Positions 25,269-34,650 of a DNA stretch of 64,000 nt are shown in pieces. The stretch lies in contig JBAXOB010000016.1 of assembly GCA_037133475.1 (NCBI GenBank), forward strand, positions 21,783-85,782, read 5' to 3'. Origin of the DNA: CAIVAT01 sp037133475 (GTDB taxonomy: Bacteria; Bacteroidota; Bacteroidia; Bacteroidales; FEN-979). The notes under the pieces are model-generated. The model searched no databases, was not told the DNA's origin, and saw nothing but the letters and a program-made list of their open reading frames with translations. The position numbers and the translations under genes were made by a program. Each line of letters opens with the position of its first letter. Position 1 is the first letter of the stretch.

Positions 25269-26888
25269 TTAATCGGCTTTTGGGTGCAGGTAGGGATTGT
25301 TACCATTGGATTCAAGAGGATTCTCGGCATTATCGGTGAGATTGTACTTGGCCCGGTGCGATTCGGAAGAGGGGGTCACATCACTCAGATCGACATTGCG
25401 CCGCTTGTAGGCAGGGATATTCTCAAGCTCGTACAGGTTGTTCTCAATGGGGAGATGGGTCTTTAACTTCTCACTCAGGTGCCTGAGTTTGAAAACCCGT
25501 TCATCCAGTATCTTATTCTGAATTTCAGACTGATCGGGCTGGGAGGTTTCCAGCGGGTAGTTTACCGGAAGCGGTTTGAAGTGCATTTCCATGACCGGTT
25601 CTTCGATATTTTCGACAAGGTGAAGATCCTCGATCAGCGTTTGGGGTGTTTCGGATTGGGCATCCGGCTCGTTTTTTTCAACCGAAAATTCGATGATCCT
25701 CATGGGTTCGGCGGTATCCGAAGCCGGTACTATTTCGTAAGGGCTGGGTTCGGGTTCGGGTTCGAAAAAATGTTTTTCGACCAGGGGTTCGAACCGTTCA
25801 GGGGGTTCGGGGTGGGAAACGAACACCCGGTGCTCGACCTGCGGAGCCGGCGAATCGGAATAGAGGTTGTGCACGGTGACGTCGACAGGTTTGGAGGGAT
25901 CCTTTTGCTTGTGATCCTCGTCAAACCCTGTGGCGATGATGGTGACGCTGATCTTGTCGTCGAGCGATTCATCAAAACCGTTGCCCCAGATGACATCTCC
26001 CGTGGATTTTGTCTTTTCCTGGATGTAGTCGGTGATTTCGGTGACTTCATCCATGGTTATCTCCTTCTTTCCGGAGGAGATATAGAGCAGCAGGTTGCCG
26101 GCCCCGTTGATATCGTTGTTGTCGAGCAGGGGAGAGTTCAATGCCTCTTCAACGGCCATCTGTGCGCGGTTCGGGCCATTGGCGATGCCGGTGCCCATGA
26201 TGGCCACGCCGCTGTCCTTCATGACGGTTTTTACATCTTCAAAATCAACATTGATATAGCCGACCACCGTGATGATTTCGGCAATGCCCTTGGCTGCGGT
26301 GGTAAGTACGTTGTCGGCGCGGGTAAAGGCCTCCGAAAGCGGAAGGTCGCCGCAGAGTTGCCGGAGCTTGTCGTTGCTGATGATCAGCAGGGCATCGACA
26401 TTCTGTTTCAAAGCCCTGATGCCCTCTTCGGCCGACTGGCGGCGCTTGCGGCCTTCGAATGAAAACGGGATGGTGACAATACCCACGGTAAGGATGCCGA
26501 GCTCCCTGGAAATCTGCGCGATCACGGGCGCTGCGCCGGTCCCGGTTCCGCCGCCGAGGCCTGCCGTGATAAACAGCATCTTGGTGCCCTTTTCAAGTAC
26601 GCTGCGGATATCGTCGGAATTTTCAAGGGCCGCATTTCGCCCGACCGTTGGCGCCGCACCGGCCCCGAGGCCCTGTGTCAGGTTTACCCCCAGCTGGATC
26701 TTGGTGGGAACAGGACTCATGATCATGGCCTGCTCGTCGGTATTGCAGATGATGAAATCAACGCCCTTGATTCCCTGGTGGTACATATGGTTCACAGCAT
26801 TACTGCCGCCGCCGCCTACCCCGATGACTTTGATGATTGATGACTGGTTTTTTGGCAGGTCAAATTTTAACATATCGGCCATGATCAT
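25269..26888 (-). CDS. ftsZ: Cell division GTPase FtsZ
   Basis: A 539-residue tubulin homologue that forms the cytokinetic ring. The GTPase core occupies about 15-330, with VIGVGGGGSNAV and the tubulin signature GGGTGTGAAPVIA. A long acidic, Pro/Glu-rich linker of about 160 residues follows. The conserved C-terminal peptide IPAYKRRNVDL starts at 491, and the Bacteroidetes end NPYLHPKAD closes the protein. In-frame ATGs at 26888, 26882 and 26873 compete as starts (MIM-ADM). It follows ftsA after 89 bp, the only sizeable gap in the cluster, which could hold a separate promoter or processing site. Confidence 0.98.
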   Translation of the reverse strand: MIMADMLKFDLPKNQSSIIKVIGVGGGGSNAVNHMYHQGIKGVDFIICNTDEQAMIMSPVPTKIQLGVNLTQGLGAGAAPTVGRNAALENSDDIRSVLEKGTKMLFITAGLGGGTGTGAAPVIAQISRELGILTVGIVTIPFSFEGRKRRQSAEEGIRALKQNVDALLIISNDKLRQLCGDLPLSEAFTRADNVLTTAAKGIAEIITVVGYINVDFEDVKTVMKDSGVAIMGTGIANGPNRAQMAVEEALNSPLLDNNDINGAGNLLLYISSGKKEITMDEVTEITDYIQEKTKSTGDVIWGNGFDESLDDKISVTIIATGFDEDHKQKDPSKPVDVTVHNLYSDSPAPQVEHRVFVSHPEPPERFEPLVEKHFFEPEPEPSPYEIVPASDTAEPMRIIEFSVEKNEPDAQSETPQTLIEDLHLVENIEEPVMEMHFKPLPVNYPLETSQPDQSEIQNKILDERVFKLRHLSEKLKTHLPIENNLYELENIPAYKRRNVDLSDVTPSSESHRAKYNLTDNAENPLESNGNNPYLHPKAD

Positions 26889-26977
26889 ATATTTTTAAGG
26901 GTTAAAATTATGAATAAAGGATATAGAAAAGGACTGTTCTTTAATTAGTTATTAACGCACCATTGTTAATAGTTTGA

Positions 26978-28276
26978 TTACTGGACATCCTCCTCGAAAA
27001 TGTTCCTGATTTTGTTGAGAAAAGTGTCCAGCAGTTTCCTGTTTACCTTTTCGGCGGGAACGGCAACAACCTCCCTGGTACCCTGCTGGATGACCTCAAC
27101 AGGCTTGTTTTCAACATCTTTCTGGTAACGGCCGATCCCTTCGATCACCAGCCCGATCCCGGTTGCATACATGGGGCTGGCCATTTCGGGTGGTACGTCG
27201 CTGGCAAGATGTTCGTTCGGGTAACCGATCCGGGTGTCGAGACCGGTGATAAATTCGGTGAGCTGGGCCACATGCTTCAGGTGGGCGCCCCCGCCGGTGA
27301 GGACGATCCCCTCGATCAGCTTTTTCTCATAGCCTGAGTTCTTGATCTCATAGTAAATATGTTCAATGATCTCCTCCATACGGGCCTGGATGATGGAAGC
27401 CAGGTTTTTCAGGCTGATCTCCTTGGCGGGCTTTCCACGGGTTCCCGGGATGGAGACGATCTCCTCCTCCCTGTTCTCACGCGCCATGGCCGATCCGAAT
27501 TTCACTTTTAGCTGTTCCGCATGCTTTTTGATGATCGAACAACCCTCCCTGATATCTTCGGTGATGATCTCGCCGCCCAGGGGGATGACCGCCGTGTGAC
27601 GGATGATCCCGCCATGGAAAATGGCAATGTCGGAGGTGCCCCCGCCGATATCCACCAACACCACGCCGGCCTCTTTTTCATCTTCGCAGAGCACCGCCTC
27701 GGCCGACGCAATCGGTTCGAGGATCAGCTCGACAACTTCAAGTCCCGCCTTGCGCACGCAGCGGTAGATGTTCTTGGCTGCGGCCGTCTGGCCAATGATG
27801 ATATGGAAGTTTGCCTCAAGGTTGCTGCCAATGCCCCCCTTTGGCATGGTAATGCCGTGTTCCCCGTCAATGCTGAATTCCTGGGGGATCACATCCAGGA
27901 TCTCCTCGCCCGGGTTCATATTCAGGTTGTACATGCTGTTGCACAGCTTTTCAATATCGGCCTGGCTGATCTCTGTTTCACTGTCTTCGCGGATCATGCT
28001 TCCCCGGTGCTGCATGCTTTTAATATGCTGGCCCGCGATTCCGACATTGACATACTTGATGTTCACCCCCGACTTGGCAGCAGCTTCGGCTACTGCATCC
28101 TTGATGGACTGCACGGTATTGTCAATATTGGCAACAACCCCCCGCTTCACGCCGATGGAAGGTACTTTGCCATAGCCCAGGATCTCAATTTTTCCATACT
28201 CGTTTTTGCGCCCCACAATGACCGCAATCTTTGTTGTTCCGATGTCGAGACCGACAATGATGCCTTCGTTTTTCAT
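26978..28276 (-). CDS. ftsA: Cell division protein FtsA
   Basis: A 432-residue actin-fold ATPase that links FtsZ filaments to the membrane. It has phosphate-1 GLDIGTTKIAVIVG at 9-22, phosphate-2 VVLVDIGGGTSDIAIF near 200, adenosine motif VLTGGGAHL near 330, and an inserted 1C (SHS2) domain around 84-160. The C-terminus (LDTFLNKIRNIFEED) is a short amphipathic helix suited to membrane binding. It follows ftsQ by 6 bp. Confidence 0.97.
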   Translation of the reverse strand: MKNEGIIVGLDIGTTKIAVIVGRKNEYGKIEILGYGKVPSIGVKRGVVANIDNTVQSIKDAVAEAAAKSGVNIKYVNVGIAGQHIKSMQHRGSMIREDSETEISQADIEKLCNSMYNLNMNPGEEILDVIPQEFSIDGEHGITMPKGGIGSNLEANFHIIIGQTAAAKNIYRCVRKAGLEVVELILEPIASAEAVLCEDEKEAGVVLVDIGGGTSDIAIFHGGIIRHTAVIPLGGEIITEDIREGCSIIKKHAEQLKVKFGSAMARENREEEIVSIPGTRGKPAKEISLKNLASIIQARMEEIIEHIYYEIKNSGYEKKLIEGIVLTGGGAHLKHVAQLTEFITGLDTRIGYPNEHLASDVPPEMASPMYATGIGLVIEGIGRYQKDVENKPVEVIQQGTREVVAVPAEKVNRKLLDTFLNKIRNIFEEDVQ

Positions 28277-28282
28277 GCTACG

Positions 28283-29086
28283 TTATATTTTAGAACAGAC
28301 TACTTGATTCTTGTATTTTATGTTGATGATGTTGTATTTATTCCAGCCGATCTTGTTCAGTCCCAGTTTGTAAAAGGCATATAGCTTCCTGAACTTGTCG
28401 TCAAGGTCGACGGCCTTGCCCAGCAGGATCACATGGTTGCCAATGCGCGGGATAAGTTCGAATTCCCCGCCCTCGGTAACATAGACCTGGTCAATCTGGG
28501 CCTTCAGGAACTTGTCGTGGGTGATATACATGGTAAGTTTGTATAGGTTGGTCATCAGCGAATCATAATAAACCGAGTCGGTGACGGCCAGGATGTTGAC
28601 CCTGTAATTCGGGTTTTTGATATAGGAATAATCGATCACCCCGTTGGCAACCAGCACCCGGGCTGAAAAATGGGGGCTCACCGGGAGCAATGCGCCCGAT
28701 TCATCGAGGTAGAAACTCTCGTATTTCCGGTTGATGATGCGCAGCAAGGGTTCGCGCTGGCGGATCTGGATGAAGAGTGTGCCTTCGATGCTCTCGTAAA
28801 CCTTTACCTGCGCCACATAGGATTGTTTCCGGATGGCGTTTTCAATGGAGGCCGTATTGATATATCCCAGCGGTTTGCCCTTGACCATCCCGGAGGTCCT
28901 GACCAGGATGGAGTCGATCTCTTTTTTGGTGATGAGCATGTCGGCAGCCCCGTAATCAATGGTAATGACCACTTTGGTACAGGGCTGGTTGTAATGCTCG
29001 ATTTCGGCAAAGCCAACCACGACGCCTGTCCCGGAAACCAGGAGGATCCATACGATGATGTGCAGTATTTTCAGGAATCTCTTCAT
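28283..29086 (-). CDS. ftsQ: Cell division protein FtsQ
   Basis: A 267-residue bitopic membrane protein. One membrane segment (about 7-26, ILHIIVWILLVSGTGVVVG) is followed by a POTRA-like region (about 38-105) and the FtsQ beta domain, including LFIQIRQREPLLRI and VTEGGEFELIPRIGNHVILLG. It connects early and late divisome proteins in the periplasm. It sits 3 bp from murC and 6 bp from ftsA, the usual place in the dcw order. Confidence 0.93.
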   Translation of the reverse strand: MKRFLKILHIIVWILLVSGTGVVVGFAEIEHYNQPCTKVVITIDYGAADMLITKKEIDSILVRTSGMVKGKPLGYINTASIENAIRKQSYVAQVKVYESIEGTLFIQIRQREPLLRIINRKYESFYLDESGALLPVSPHFSARVLVANGVIDYSYIKNPNYRVNILAVTDSVYYDSLMTNLYKLTMYITHDKFLKAQIDQVYVTEGGEFELIPRIGNHVILLGKAVDLDDKFRKLYAFYKLGLNKIGWNKYNIINIKYKNQVVCSKI

Positions 29087-29089
29087 CGG

Positions 29090-31621
29090 TCAGGCAGGTA
29101 ATGATAAGGCGTTTGTGATGGGCCCGGCAAGCTGGTCAATATCGCCGGCGCCCAGGGTCAGCAGGATCTCAGGTTTATTTGTGGCAAGTTCCTGCAGGAT
29201 ATTGTTCTTCCCGATGAGCTTTTTATGCTCAAGATTGACGCGGTCGAGCAAAAACTGCGAATCGATGCCTGCAATGGGCAGTTCCCGAGCAGGGTAGATG
29301 TCGAGCAGCAGCAGTTCATCGAGCATTTCCAGGCTCCTGGCAAAATCGTCGGCCAGGTCGCGGGTACGGGTGAACAGATGCGGCTGGAAGATGCCCGTGA
29401 TCCTTTTACCCGGGTAAAGATCCCGTACCGCGCCGATACAGGCTTTCAGCTCCTCCGGGTGGTGGGCATAATCATCGATGTAGACCAGGTCGGCCCTGCG
29501 GATCCGTACCTCGAACCTGCGAAGTACCCCCTCGTAGGTAAGGAGTGCCTTTCTCAGATCTTCCGCGCGGATGCCAAGCAGCGTGCCGACGGCGAGCGCC
29601 GAGATGGCGTTTTCAAGGTTGAATTTGCCGGGCACGCCCAGAACAAGGTCGGCGATGGTGCCGGAGGGGGAAACAAAGTCAAAGTGCAGCAAACCGTTGA
29701 TGAGTCTTATATCGGTGGCTGTAAATGCCGCCCCGCCCGTGATGGAATAATCATAAACCGTATAATCGCTGATCCGTTTCGGGGTCACGTTTACGCCTGC
29801 CTTGATGATGAGCGAACCGCCGGTAACCATCCTTGCGGTAAAGGCGGAAAAAGTTTTCCGCAGGTCTTCATGGCTGCCGTATATGTCGAGGTGGTCGGCA
29901 TCGGCGGAGGTGATGATCGAAATATAGGGCGTCAGCTGGAGGAAGGATTTGTCGTATTCGTCGGCTTCGACCACACAGTAGGTGATGGCGGCAGGTGATC
30001 CCCCGGTTGCAGGGGCCTGTCCCGGTGGCGTTTCATACAGGTAATTAGTGCCGTAATTTTTTGAAACACCGCCTAAAAAGGCGATCTGCCCGATGCCTGC
30101 CGTATGGAGCATGTGGGCGATCATGGTCGAAGTGGTGGTCTTCCCGTGCGTTCCTGCAACGGCGATCGTTTTGTAGGCGCCGGAGATCATCCCCAGCACT
30201 TCGGCCCTTTTTCTCATAGGGTAATCCTGGCTTTTAAAGAACCGGTACTCCAGGTTATGAACGGGTATTGCCGGTGTATAGATCACCAGGTCGGGTTTGG
30301 GCGGGATCAGGGAGATGTCTTCGGTGAAATGGATATCCATCCCTTCGCGGGACATCTGTTCGGTAAGGTGACTCGGGGTGCGGTCATAGCCGGCCACGGC
30401 CGATCCCTGCTGGCGGAAAAACCTTGCCAGTGCGCTCATGCCGATGCCGCCAATGCCGAGGAAGTAAACTGAACGGGGCTGGAGGAGGACCGTTGCAGGG
30501 TGTGATGCAGCGGCGCCATGCGTCATAAGGGATATGGCCACATCGGCGATCTTCTCAGCCGAGTTGACGATGCCAAGGGCTTTGATGCCGGCGCTGAGAT
30601 CAGCCTGCAAAGCAGGATTGCCGAAGAGATCCAGGATTGCCTTCCCGAGCGTTTCGACCGCCGTGATGTCGGTAATCATCAGCGCTGCATTTTTGTCGAC
30701 GAGGGCACGGGCATTTTTTGTCTGGTGATCCTCTGATACGTTGGGCGACGGTACGAGGATCAGCGGTTTTCCTACGGCACACAGTTCGGAAATGGCAATG
30801 GCCCCTGCGCGTGACACGATGAGGTCGGCCGCGGCATAAGCCATGTCCATCCTGTCGATGAAGGGGAGGATGACCAGGCTGGGGATACGGCTCACAGGGT
30901 GCGGGATGTTGGCGTTGATATTTTCAAAATAGTACTTGCCGGTTTGCCAGAGTACCTGGATGTCGTTGCCGTTGCCACCATCGGCGACAAATTTCAGGAT
31001 TGCCTGGTTGATGGTCCTGGCGCCAAGGCTGCCCCCGATGACCAGCAGGGTCTTTTTCCGGGCGTCAAGTCCGAAAAATTTAAGGGCCTCCTCCCTTTTC
31101 CCTTGGGTGAGCACCATCTCCTGGCGGATGGGGTTCCCGGTCAGGACTAGTTTTTCTTCAGGGAAATAGCGGTTCATTCCCTCATAAGCGACACAAATTT
31201 TCCTGACTCTTTTCCCGAGCAGCCTGTTGGTCACACCGGGAAAGGAGTTCTGTTCCTGGATCAGTGACGGGATCCCCATGGAGGTAGCCATGCGCAGGGT
31301 AGGTCCGCTGGCATAGCCCCCTACACCGATCACCAGGTCGGGTTTGAATTCGCTGATGATCCTGCGGGCCCTGATCAGGCTGCTGATGACTTTAACCGGG
31401 AAAGAGAGGTTCTTCCAGGTGAGGCGACGCTGAAAACCGCTGATGGGAAGGCCTTCGATGCGAAAACCTGCCGCCGGCACCTTCTCCATCTCCATCCGTC
31501 CCCTGGCCCCGATGAACAGGATCTCAATCCCCTCCACCTTTGCCTTGAGGGCGTTGGCAATGGCAATGGCCGGGAATATGTGCCCGCCGGTGCCTCCTCC
31601 GCTGATTATGACGCGCTTCAT
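29090..31621 (-). CDS. MurG-MurC fusion: lipid II GlcNAc transferase plus UDP-MurNAc-L-alanine ligase
   Basis: One 843-residue frame joins two normally separate enzymes. Residues 1-365 are MurG, with GGTGGHIFPAIAIANAL, GVGGYASGPTL and LIQEQNSFPGVTN. Residues 384-843 are MurC, with FLGIGGIGMSALARF, the ATP loop AGTHGKTTT (490-497), EADEYDKSF and FQPHLFTRTRDLADDF. Both halves are full length and keep their key motifs. The junction (366-383) is a short linker without a stop; its Met366 could also serve as an internal MurC start. MurC works in the cytosol on UDP-MurNAc and MurG acts at the inner membrane face on lipid I, so the fusion would tether both to the membrane. It overlaps ftsW by 4 bp. 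Confidence 0.92.
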   Translation of the reverse strand: MKRVIISGGGTGGHIFPAIAIANALKAKVEGIEILFIGARGRMEMEKVPAAGFRIEGLPISGFQRRLTWKNLSFPVKVISSLIRARRIISEFKPDLVIGVGGYASGPTLRMATSMGIPSLIQEQNSFPGVTNRLLGKRVRKICVAYEGMNRYFPEEKLVLTGNPIRQEMVLTQGKREEALKFFGLDARKKTLLVIGGSLGARTINQAILKFVADGGNGNDIQVLWQTGKYYFENINANIPHPVSRIPSLVILPFIDRMDMAYAAADLIVSRAGAIAISELCAVGKPLILVPSPNVSEDHQTKNARALVDKNAALMITDITAVETLGKAILDLFGNPALQADLSAGIKALGIVNSAEKIADVAISLMTHGAAASHPATVLLQPRSVYFLGIGGIGMSALARFFRQQGSAVAGYDRTPSHLTEQMSREGMDIHFTEDISLIPPKPDLVIYTPAIPVHNLEYRFFKSQDYPMRKRAEVLGMISGAYKTIAVAGTHGKTTTSTMIAHMLHTAGIGQIAFLGGVSKNYGTNYLYETPPGQAPATGGSPAAITYCVVEADEYDKSFLQLTPYISIITSADADHLDIYGSHEDLRKTFSAFTARMVTGGSLIIKAGVNVTPKRISDYTVYDYSITGGAAFTATDIRLINGLLHFDFVSPSGTIADLVLGVPGKFNLENAISALAVGTLLGIRAEDLRKALLTYEGVLRRFEVRIRRADLVYIDDYAHHPEELKACIGAVRDLYPGKRITGIFQPHLFTRTRDLADDFARSLEMLDELLLLDIYPARELPIAGIDSQFLLDRVNLEHKKLIGKNNILQELATNKPEILLTLGAGDIDQLAGPITNALSLPA

Positions 31622-32838
31622 CCTGCAGGTACTAATTTAGGTTTAATATTAAGGGTCGGTTCCAGGAGAATATCCACCTCCGTGCCGTCCTTTGTCTCAA
31701 TTTCAGCCGTGCGGCTGACACTCAGAATAATGCCAAGCGAAATACTGGTAAACCATATGGAGGTGCCACCCATACTTACCAGGGGCAGGGTCTGGCCTGT
31801 CACCGGGAAGAGGTTCACGGCCACGGCCATGTTGATAAGGGCCTGGAAAACCAGGCTGAACCCGATCCCGATACTCAGCAGCGAACCGAAATTACCCTGG
31901 CTCCTGCCGGCGATCCGGATAACCCTGAAAAAGAGGATCAGGTATAATAACAGCACGAACGTTGCCCCGATCAGCCCATATTCTTCGATGATAATGGCAA
32001 AGATAAAGTCGGAATAGGGGTGGGGCAGGAAATTCCGCTGGGTGCTTTTTCCCGGCGATTTACCGAAAATACCGCCTTGTACAATCGCGATTTTGGCCTG
32101 GTCAACCTGGAAGGTTGCATCAGGGTCGACCTCCTTTTTATGGACGAAATGGTTGATACGCGACACCCAGGTGGTGCCGCGGGGAAACAGCGTGGGAAAG
32201 GAGGTGGAGAGGAAATAGATCATCACGATCGCAAGCAATCCAAGCAATGCCAGCGATATCATATACTTCAGGCTTATCCTGCCGATAAACATCAGCACGA
32301 TGCAGGTGACGAACAGGATGGCCGCCGTCGAAAAATTGGCCGGGAGGATCAGGATGGTGACCAGCACCACAGGGATGATCACCGGCAGGAACCCTTTGCG
32401 GAAATCCTGCACCAGTTCCTGTTTCTTGCTGAGCACCCTTGCAAGGTACATGATCAGAAACAGTTTTGCCACATCGGAGCTCTGAAAGGTAAGGTTCACG
32501 ATGGGTACCGTGAGCCAGCGGTTGGCCTCGTTGAGGTGGGTTCCTGAAATCAGGGTGACAAGCAGTAAGGGAAAAGTAAGGAATAACCCTATTTGCGAAA
32601 TGCGTGAATAATAGGTGTACTTGATAATATGGGTAATGTACATCAGCGCCAGGCCGAACATCAGGATGAGGAAATGTTTGAAAAGATAGTACTCCGTGTT
32701 GCCATGCTGTTTTTTAAGGGCGAGCATCCCTGTTGAACTGTAGACTGCCAGCAATGAAAAAATGCAAAGGATGACCACGACGATCCAGATCACCTTATCT
32801 CCCTTGATATCCTTGACAAATTTCATCATCGGTGCCAT
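31618..32838 (-). CDS. ftsW: FtsW/SEDS family peptidoglycan glycosyltransferase
   Basis: A 406-residue polytopic membrane protein of the SEDS family, which polymerises lipid II together with a class B penicillin-binding protein. About ten hydrophobic segments are visible. Conserved features are NEANRWLTVP, FQSSDVAKLFLIMYLA (with the catalytic-site Asp seen in SEDS proteins), FLPHPYSDFIFAIIIEEYG and TGQTLPLVSMGGTS. The partner PBP gene is in the same cluster. The stop overlaps the murG start (ATGA). Confidence 0.96.
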   Translation of the reverse strand: MAPMMKFVKDIKGDKVIWIVVVILCIFSLLAVYSSTGMLALKKQHGNTEYYLFKHFLILMFGLALMYITHIIKYTYYSRISQIGLFLTFPLLLVTLISGTHLNEANRWLTVPIVNLTFQSSDVAKLFLIMYLARVLSKKQELVQDFRKGFLPVIIPVVLVTILILPANFSTAAILFVTCIVLMFIGRISLKYMISLALLGLLAIVMIYFLSTSFPTLFPRGTTWVSRINHFVHKKEVDPDATFQVDQAKIAIVQGGIFGKSPGKSTQRNFLPHPYSDFIFAIIIEEYGLIGATFVLLLYLILFFRVIRIAGRSQGNFGSLLSIGIGFSLVFQALINMAVAVNLFPVTGQTLPLVSMGGTSIWFTSISLGIILSVSRTAEIETKDGTEVDILLEPTLNIKPKLVPAG

Positions 32839-32841
32839 GAC

Positions 32842-33390
32842 TTACAGGTTTTTAACTGATTTGCGGAATGCTTTGCCACGCTCCTCGAAGTTTTCAAACA
32901 GGTCAAACGAGGCGCAGGCAGGGGAGAGCAGAACCACATCGCCGGTATTGCCCATATAGTAGGCAGCCTGGACGGCCTCCTCCATGCTGGCAACGTCGGC
33001 CATGGGGATGTCAAGATCATCGAAGGCAGCATGGATCCTGCTGTTGTCGAGTCCAAGGCAGATGATACCCTTGACATTGCTCCTGACCAGGTGACGGAGT
33101 ACGGCATAATCGTTGCCGCTGTCGATTCCGCCCACGATCCAGATCACCGGGCGTGAAGAGCTTTCCATGGCGAACCAGGTTCCATTGATGTTGGTCGATT
33201 TGGAATCATTGATAAACTCTATCCCGTGTATGACCGCCACCAGTTCCAGCCGGTGCTCCACCTGCTGGAATCCGTAAAAGCTCTCCTTGATATACTCCTT
33301 GCGGATCTCGCGGATCTTGGGGCCGATGGAGGCCACCAGTGAATCATATACAGTTGTTTGTCCCTGTTTTGCCAATGCTTCTAAAGTCAT
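32842..33390 (-). pseudogene. murD: Truncated MurD: only the C-terminal domain remains
   Basis: A 182-residue frame matching the last part of MurD (UDP-MurNAc-L-Ala:D-Glu ligase), which is normally about 440-450 residues. Residues 40-182 keep the family domain: QQVEHRLELVAVIHGIEFIN, NDSKSTN, WIVGGIDSGND and LLSPACASFDLFENFEERG. The UDP-binding N-terminal domain and the ATP-binding central domain (GxNGKTT loop) are missing. The frame begins where the central domain should end, and the usual HN-x2-N motif there reads TTVYDS. mraY ends 5 bp upstream, so no room exists for the missing 260 residues. The fragment cannot ligate D-Glu alone. It may be an in-frame deletion, a split gene whose other part is elsewhere, or an assembly error. 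Confidence 0.85.
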
Positions 33391-33395
33391 GGTTT

Positions 33396-34646
33396 TTATC
33401 TTAGTTTGAGTGTGACAATGGTTAATACGGCCAGCATGATCCCGATGATCAGGAATCGCATCACGATCTTCGATTCATGATAGCCCACTTTCTGAAAATG
33501 ATGATGCAGCGGTGACATCCTGAAAATCCTGCGCCCCTCCCCGTATTTGTGCCGGGTATATTTAAACCAGGTGACCTGCATGACGACGGAGAGGTTTTCT
33601 GCCACGAAAACCCCGCAGAAGATCGGGATCATGATCTCTTTCCGGATCATGATGGCAAACACGGCGATGATGCCTCCCAGGGCAAGGCTTCCTGTATCGC
33701 CCATGAAAACCTGGGCCGGGAAGGAGTTATACCATAAAAACCCGATGCAGGCCCCGACGAATGCCGAGATATAGACAACCAACTCTCCCGCATTTGGAAT
33801 GTACATGATGTTCAGGTAGTTGGCAAAAAATATATTGCCCGAAACATAGGCCAGTACCCCCAGCGTGAGCCCGATAATGGCCGAAGTCCCGGTGGCCAGC
33901 CCGTCGAGACCGTCGGTGAGGTTTGCCCCGTTCGATACCGCGATGATGATAAAGATGATGATCGGTATAAAGATTAGCCAGCTCCATTTTTTAGCCTGTG
34001 GTCCCATCCAGCTTATCAGCCAGTTGTAGTCAAATTCATTGTTCTTCACGAAGGGGATCGTGGTCTTGGTCGATTTAAGAGGTTTTGAGAAGGTTTTCGA
34101 CTTGTCGGTCGATGACTCAAGGGTAAAAACATCCGTTGCCGGCACAAAGGCGCTCTGCTTGACCTTTTCGCGGATCACGATGCTGTCGCTGAAATACATG
34201 GTGAAGCCCACGATCAGTCCCAGCCCTATCTGCCCCAGTACCTTCAGTTTACCCGGCAACCCCTTTTTATCCTTTTTAAAAACCTTGATGTAATCGTCGA
34301 GAAAGCCGATCAGTCCCAGCCACACGGTTGCCACCAGCACCAGGATAATATAGATATTGTCAGGTTTGGCAAACAACAGCGAAGGGACCAGGATGGCAGC
34401 CAGCAGGATGAGCCCGCCCATGGTGGGGGTTCCCTGTTTCAGGTTCTGCCCGTCGAGTCCCAGGTCGCGTACGGTCTCGCCTACCTGTTTCGCACGGAGA
34501 AAATTAATGAGCCTCTTGCCGATGATCAGGGAGATGAACAGCGAGGTGATCAACGCGGCGGCAGCCCTGAAGGAGATGTACTGGAATACGCCCGTGCCGG
34601 GGATGTCGAATGCTTTGTGCAACCAAAGGAAAAGATAGTAGAACAT
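33396..34646 (-). CDS. mraY: Phospho-MurNAc-pentapeptide transferase MraY
   Basis: A 416-residue polytopic membrane enzyme that makes lipid I from UDP-MurNAc-pentapeptide and undecaprenyl phosphate. Family motifs are GTPTMGGLILL, the aspartate pair region GFLDDYIKVFKKD, NGANLTDGLDGLATG, FMGDTGSLALGG and the HHHFQKVGYHE loop. It is longer than proteobacterial MraY (about 360) because of an extracytoplasmic insert near residues 165-215, as usual in Bacteroidetes. It lies between murE (4 bp) and the murD fragment (5 bp). Confidence 0.97.
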   Translation of the reverse strand: MFYYLFLWLHKAFDIPGTGVFQYISFRAAAALITSLFISLIIGKRLINFLRAKQVGETVRDLGLDGQNLKQGTPTMGGLILLAAILVPSLLFAKPDNIYIILVLVATVWLGLIGFLDDYIKVFKKDKKGLPGKLKVLGQIGLGLIVGFTMYFSDSIVIREKVKQSAFVPATDVFTLESSTDKSKTFSKPLKSTKTTIPFVKNNEFDYNWLISWMGPQAKKWSWLIFIPIIIFIIIAVSNGANLTDGLDGLATGTSAIIGLTLGVLAYVSGNIFFANYLNIMYIPNAGELVVYISAFVGACIGFLWYNSFPAQVFMGDTGSLALGGIIAVFAIMIRKEIMIPIFCGVFVAENLSVVMQVTWFKYTRHKYGEGRRIFRMSPLHHHFQKVGYHESKIVMRFLIIGIMLAVLTIVTLKLR

Positions 34647-34650
34647 AGGC

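Noticed and set aside
25479..26462. A 327-codon plus-strand frame
   Set aside because: It is antisense to ftsZ; its composition simply reflects the FtsZ linker and GTPase codons.
32842..33390. murD broken by a frameshift, with the N-terminal part in another frame
   Set aside because: The DNA upstream is fully occupied by an intact mraY ending 5 bp away; no MurD N-terminal or GxNGKTT sequence for it exists in any frame of the window.
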